IMG/VR virus record: IMGVR_UViG_3300050821_000855
Coordinates: 1 to 43,148 of that record
Source of the DNA: a virus
Strand: one strand, 5' to 3'
DNA length: 43,148 nucleotides
Each line of letters starts with the position of its first letter. Position 1 is the stretch's first letter. The notes under the pieces were generated by a model, which saw only the letters and a program-made list of their open reading frames with translations, did not search any database and was not told where the DNA came from. Both the position numbers and the translations under genes were made by a program. Below are positions 40,935 through 43,148 of the stretch, piece after piece.

Positions 40935-41540
40935 ATGAAAAGCGGCATCTTTCTCATCGCTGCCTTACTTGTTGCTCTCACTACTCAAGCGGACGCCCAC
41001 CACTACAGGCATCACCAAGGCCAGCAAAACCCGGTAGCTCGCGGGCTTGGATTGGGGCTTATCCATATGCTCCGTGCTAGTCGCAATCAGGACATGGATA
41101 CCGGAAAGCCGCAATGGGGCTGGACCGAGAATCGCGAGAAGTACCATCGCCCTGCATGGTCTTGGCCAAACCTCGTAGATGTGCCGCCAAAAGGCTGGCC
41201 GTTTCGGAAGATGAACCAGACTCGCATCAGTCGCTTTGCCAACCTCGATTCCTCGTGCCGTAGCGCAGCGCGTCAAGGCGGCCCTTGCGGCTGTTGGGCA
41301 CAGGAGCATTTCTTTGGCAGTGCTGCGCGGATATTCCACGGCATGAATCTATGGCTGGCCAGGGAATGGCTCAGATTCCCCCATACCAGCCCCGCTGCTG
41401 GAACCGCTGCGGTATGGCCAGGAGGCCGCCATGTGGCACCAGTGGTCGGTGTCAATGGCGATGGCACCATTACTGTGGCCGATTCTTGGGGCACTCATGC
41501 GGTAAGGATGGCGAGGCTTACCTTCGTCAATCCACATTGA
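40935..41540 (+). CDS. Secreted CHAP/papain-like cysteine hydrolase
   Basis: The 201-residue protein begins with a signal peptide: MKSGIFLIAALLVALT then TQADAHH, with cleavage likely after ADA (residue 21). The mature part is basic and Trp-rich (NREKYHRPAWSWPNL). Its core has GPCGCWAQEHFFG (C118/C120), then GTAAVWPGGRHVAPVVGV (H166) and TITVADSWGTHAV (D183). The Cys-His-Asp order is that of CHAP/NlpC-type papain-fold peptidoglycan enzymes. I recall related proteins in rhizobial genomes, so transfer between host and phage is plausible. ATG 40935 has TTGAGGA upstream and its own promoter. Confidence 0.7.
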   Translation: MKSGIFLIAALLVALTTQADAHHYRHHQGQQNPVARGLGLGLIHMLRASRNQDMDTGKPQWGWTENREKYHRPAWSWPNLVDVPPKGWPFRKMNQTRISRFANLDSSCRSAARQGGPCGCWAQEHFFGSAARIFHGMNLWLAREWLRFPHTSPAAGTAAVWPGGRHVAPVVGVNGDGTITVADSWGTHAVRMARLTFVNPH

Positions 41541-41977
41541 GCGTCGGGCATCGCCACAAGTACGTCCACTCCCTCGTTACCCAACGAGAAACTCGACGCT
41601 TGTTGGCCACGCCAGAGATTAAGGAGTTTCTGGCGAAGCCATTCAGAGTTGATTACTCCCATACGATACCATTGACTGGTGGTAGTAACAGGAATGGAAG
41701 AACGTACTATGAAGATCGCGATGTTCCTGTTGGTTTACGAAAATTTATTCTTTGGCACGAAAGAACAGAAAAGGCTTTTAGGTCCGTTTTAGGGATGAAT
41801 TACAGCCGCGCGCATACGTTAGCAACATGCGCAGAGAGAGTTTTAGTCGAAGCCGCCGGTAGGAACTGGGAGCAGTACAAGCGGGAGGTCGCCCAAGTAG
41901 TTCGACATAACGAAATCGAACCAAAGGTCGGCCTCCCACCTGACTTAGACAGAGTTCCAATGAAGGAATCTGGCTAG
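41537..41977 (+). CDS. HExxE-motif protein, possible metallopeptidase-like family
   Basis: The 146-residue protein starts by TTG overlapping the previous stop (TTGA); longer in-frame starts lie inside the upstream gene. The core reads TYYEDRDVPVGLRKFILWHERTEKAF, with H74-E75-x-x-E78, then NYSRAHTLATCAERV (89-103) and, near the end, PPDLDRVP. I know this order (DRD-P, HExxE, Y-x-x-AH-x-x-A, E) from a small family in phages and alphaproteobacteria without proven function. The HExxE and AH positions are consistent with a metal site as in minigluzincin-type peptidases. Its TAG stop is formed by the first unit of the pentanucleotide tract. Confidence 0.65.
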   Translation: MSVGHRHKYVHSLVTQRETRRLLATPEIKEFLAKPFRVDYSHTIPLTGGSNRNGRTYYEDRDVPVGLRKFILWHERTEKAFRSVLGMNYSRAHTLATCAERVLVEAAGRNWEQYKREVAQVVRHNEIEPKVGLPPDLDRVPMKESG

Positions 41978-42258
41978 GCTACGCTCGGCTTCGCCGCACT
42001 CGACTGTGCTGCACTAAACTTCGCTTGGCTGCACTCGGCTGCGCTTAGCTCTGCCTGCATTGCTAAGCTTCGCTCAACTATACTAGACTTTCTAAGCTAG
42101 GCTGGGCCTGCTTCGCTCAACTTTGCTAGTCTACACTACGCTGGACAGCGCCGAACTGGGCACCGCTGGGCTACGCCTGCTTTGCTTCGCTTCACCACGC
42201 TGAACTATGCTCTACTCCGCTTGGCTGTACTCCGCTTAGCCTGCTACGCTGTCGCTCC
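41973..42258. repeat. Degenerate pentanucleotide tract, (R)CTNN x 58
   Basis: From 41973 the plus strand reads GCT-AG, GCT-AC, GCT-CG, GCT-TC and so on. By hand count it contains 58 units over 286 bases. Every unit has C at position 2. Forty units begin G, 16 A and 2 T, and 48 have T at position 3, while positions 4-5 vary freely. Spacing is exactly 5 bases except five 4-base units, four of them GCCT, and one 6-base unit near the right end. It lies between convergent genes, and both TAG stops (41975-41977 plus; 42246-42244 minus) fall on its units. It has no good open frame and is not a simple microsatellite. Confidence 0.9.
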
Positions 42259-42699
42259 TGCATCGTCTCCTCTGTCTGAACGACGATTCCTTTTCTTGGT
42301 TTTGATGCCAACCTTATCAACCTCCTCCCAGACTCTCGCCAGTTCAGTAAGCACGCTGAATCTCAGTTTCAGTCGATTCAATTCAGCCAAAGCATCGGCC
42401 AATAGAACCTCCCGCAATTCCTTTGTACTCATGACTGACTTAAGATTCCGATAGCCGCCGCCGGTAGCGCGGTCGATGCTAAGCGACACTTCCTGCCTAA
42501 CATCCTCTTCATTCACGATAGAAAGGAGTACGTTTCTTACCTGCCAAATACGGTACTGATGGCCTGCTTTCTTATCGTCCCATTCGAGGTGGGCATACAG
42601 AGCAGATTTGGGGTGTTTTGCTGCCCACTCCACGGCCTCTTCGGCGTGAATGAGGCCATCATCGCCCCGAAGGGCTTCTAGCTCACTCTGAATCGTCAT
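42244..42699 (-). CDS. Hypothetical phage protein, helical
   Basis: The 151-residue protein starts at ATG 42699 with AGGAG 7 bases upstream. The N-terminal part (HAEEAVEWAAKHPKSALYAH then LEWDDKKAGHQYRIWQVRN) is a conserved-looking pattern that I recall from unannotated phage early proteins. The C-terminal half is charged and helical (KELREVLLADALAELNRLKL) with a basic tail (KTKKRNRRSDRGDD). It is probably a regulator or DNA/RNA-associated protein, but there is no recognisable domain. It converges on the late operon, and its TAG stop lies inside the pentanucleotide tract. Confidence 0.7.
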   Translation of the reverse strand: MTIQSELEALRGDDGLIHAEEAVEWAAKHPKSALYAHLEWDDKKAGHQYRIWQVRNVLLSIVNEEDVRQEVSLSIDRATGGGYRNLKSVMSTKELREVLLADALAELNRLKLRFSVLTELARVWEEVDKVGIKTKKRNRRSDRGDDAGATA

Positions 42700-42714
42700 T
42701 ATGCTTCTCCTGTT

Positions 42715-42936
42715 TCAGTAATCCACTTGGATGGTGTAGTTAGATGGTACTTTATCAACAAGTTTGACTTCTGGCGGCAGAGATAGGTATCCCTCGCATC
42801 TTTTACCTGGATGTACCCAGCAAAGATCAACGATGTAATTGCCGTGCTTGTCATAGCCTGCGAGTGGGCGCCACTTGCCCCATGTGGAAGGATGATTCAC
42901 ATATTCAGGAAACGCCCTCCTTTTCCATGTCCACAA
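42715..42936 (-). CDS. Hypothetical small protein with uncertain start
   Basis: The 73-residue protein is rich in Trp, Tyr, Gly and Pro (STWGKWRPLAGYDKHGNYIV, DLCWVHPGKRCEGYLSLPPE), with two cysteines 8 residues apart. It may be a small beta protein. The TTG at 42936 overlaps the upstream 23-residue frame. A GTG at 42900 would give 61 residues but lies far (about 14 bases) from the strong AAGGAGG on this strand at about 42922-42916. The gene is followed after 15 bases by the 151-residue gene. Function unknown. Confidence 0.55.
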   Translation of the reverse strand: MWTWKRRAFPEYVNHPSTWGKWRPLAGYDKHGNYIVDLCWVHPGKRCEGYLSLPPEVKLVDKVPSNYTIQVDY

Positions 42937-42976
42937 AGTTGATGTGGTCGCCTTTCCATTTCGCAGTTCTGGCCAT
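42905..42976 (-). CDS. Possible 23-residue peptide gene
   Basis: On the minus strand GAGGA is followed after 6 bases by ATG (42976). The frame encodes MARTAKWKGDHINF and a charged end, stopping at TGA 42907-42905. It contains the AAGGAGG that may serve the following gene. A competing 62-codon frame over 42897-43085 has unnatural composition. The reading is supported by ribosome-binding site and composition only. Confidence 0.35.
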   Translation of the reverse strand: MARTAKWKGDHINFVDMEKEGVS

Positions 42977-43088
42977 AGCCATTCCTCGACTGAGGAATAG
43001 TCACAGGTATGCTTTGTTGGTCCGGGGTGGGTTCGATAGTGGCTAGAAGCGGCAAAAGCTGGGAAGGTGAGATATGGCGATACATTGG

Positions 43089-43148
43089 TAGGAATTACCC
43101 TTACTGGGGTAGGAATTACCCTTACTGGGGTAGGAATTACCCTTACTG
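43089..43148. repeat. 21-bp tandem repeat, 2.9 copies, at the right edge
   Basis: The unit TAGGAATTACCCTTACTGGGG occurs at 43089-43109 and 43110-43130, then in part at 43131-43148, where the window ends. Copies are identical. The unit has GGTA...TACC symmetry around GGAAT when the preceding G is counted. A 21-bp period is two DNA turns, as in iterons and arrays of regulator sites. The number of copies beyond the edge is unknown. A collapsed or truncated assembly at the repeat is also possible. Confidence 0.85.

Noticed and set aside
41285-41536. N-terminal extension of the HExxE protein
   Set aside because: It lies wholly inside the papain-like gene in another frame; the TTGA overlap at 41537 is the more natural start.
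41973-42258. CRISPR array, tRNA cluster or simple microsatellite
   Set aside because: There is no long repeat with spacers, no cloverleaf, and units are not identical; only positions 1-3 of each pentamer are held.
42182-42454. Open frame starting inside the pentanucleotide tract
   Set aside because: The translated tract is a Leu/Arg/Tyr mixture produced by the repeat, and the rest is opposite the 151-residue gene, which has a good ribosome-binding site.
42897-43085. A 62-codon minus-strand frame
   Set aside because: Its composition is unnatural, it lacks a ribosome-binding site, and it overlaps a better-supported 23-residue frame and the next gene.
43089-43148. CRISPR array at the right edge
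   Set aside because: The 21-bp copies adjoin with no spacers.
1-43148. Integrase, repressor, attachment site or tRNA gene
   Set aside because: None was found on reading; lysogeny therefore cannot be inferred from this window.

Overview
The window reads as about 43 kb of a tailed double-stranded DNA phage (Caudoviricetes) of podovirus type. It carries the large terminase, a large P22-type portal, scaffold, decoration and major capsid genes, P22 gp4-like and gp10-like short-tail genes, tail fibres and three very large internal or ejection-type proteins. I see no tape measure, sheath, baseplate, integrase, repressor, DNA polymerase or tRNA. Replication genes must lie outside the window. A Gram-negative alphaproteobacterial (rhizobial-type) host is a weak inference from remembered similarity of a few accessory proteins.

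Layout. (1) 1-1185, minus strand: a tightly overlapping leftward operon of two unknown proteins, a GNAT acetyltransferase and the first 20 codons of a possible formyltransferase. (2) 1217-41977, plus strand: one long late cluster with mostly overlapping stop/start codons. Its order is packaging and head (1217-16057), receptor-binding and tail (16060-27500), three giant virion proteins with a second GNAT (27508-38680), then lysis genes (38677-40878). (3) 40875-41977: a likely promoter followed by a secreted CHAP/papain-like protein and an HExxE protein, which looks like a separately controlled moron. (4) 41973-42258: a degenerate 5-base-periodic tract between convergent genes. (5) 42244-42976: short minus-strand genes. 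(6) 43089-43148: 21-bp tandem repeats running off the right edge.

Three HNH homing endonucleases are set among the virion genes, one on the plus strand and two on the minus strand. The one next to the major capsid gene has a good sigma70-like promoter of its own.

The most unusual signals are four. First, the 58-unit RCTNN tract, in which both converging genes find their TAG stops. Second, an 11-residue motif, GGx[ILV]xx[FY][AD]xGG, that recurs seven times in four different proteins with synonymous divergence. Third, a 1321-residue protein carrying both a kinase-like and an ADP-ribosyltransferase-like region. Fourth, a pair of WSEPVR-repeat paralogues that bracket the receptor-binding cassette. 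Functions are assigned by reading motifs and from family knowledge; no database search was run.
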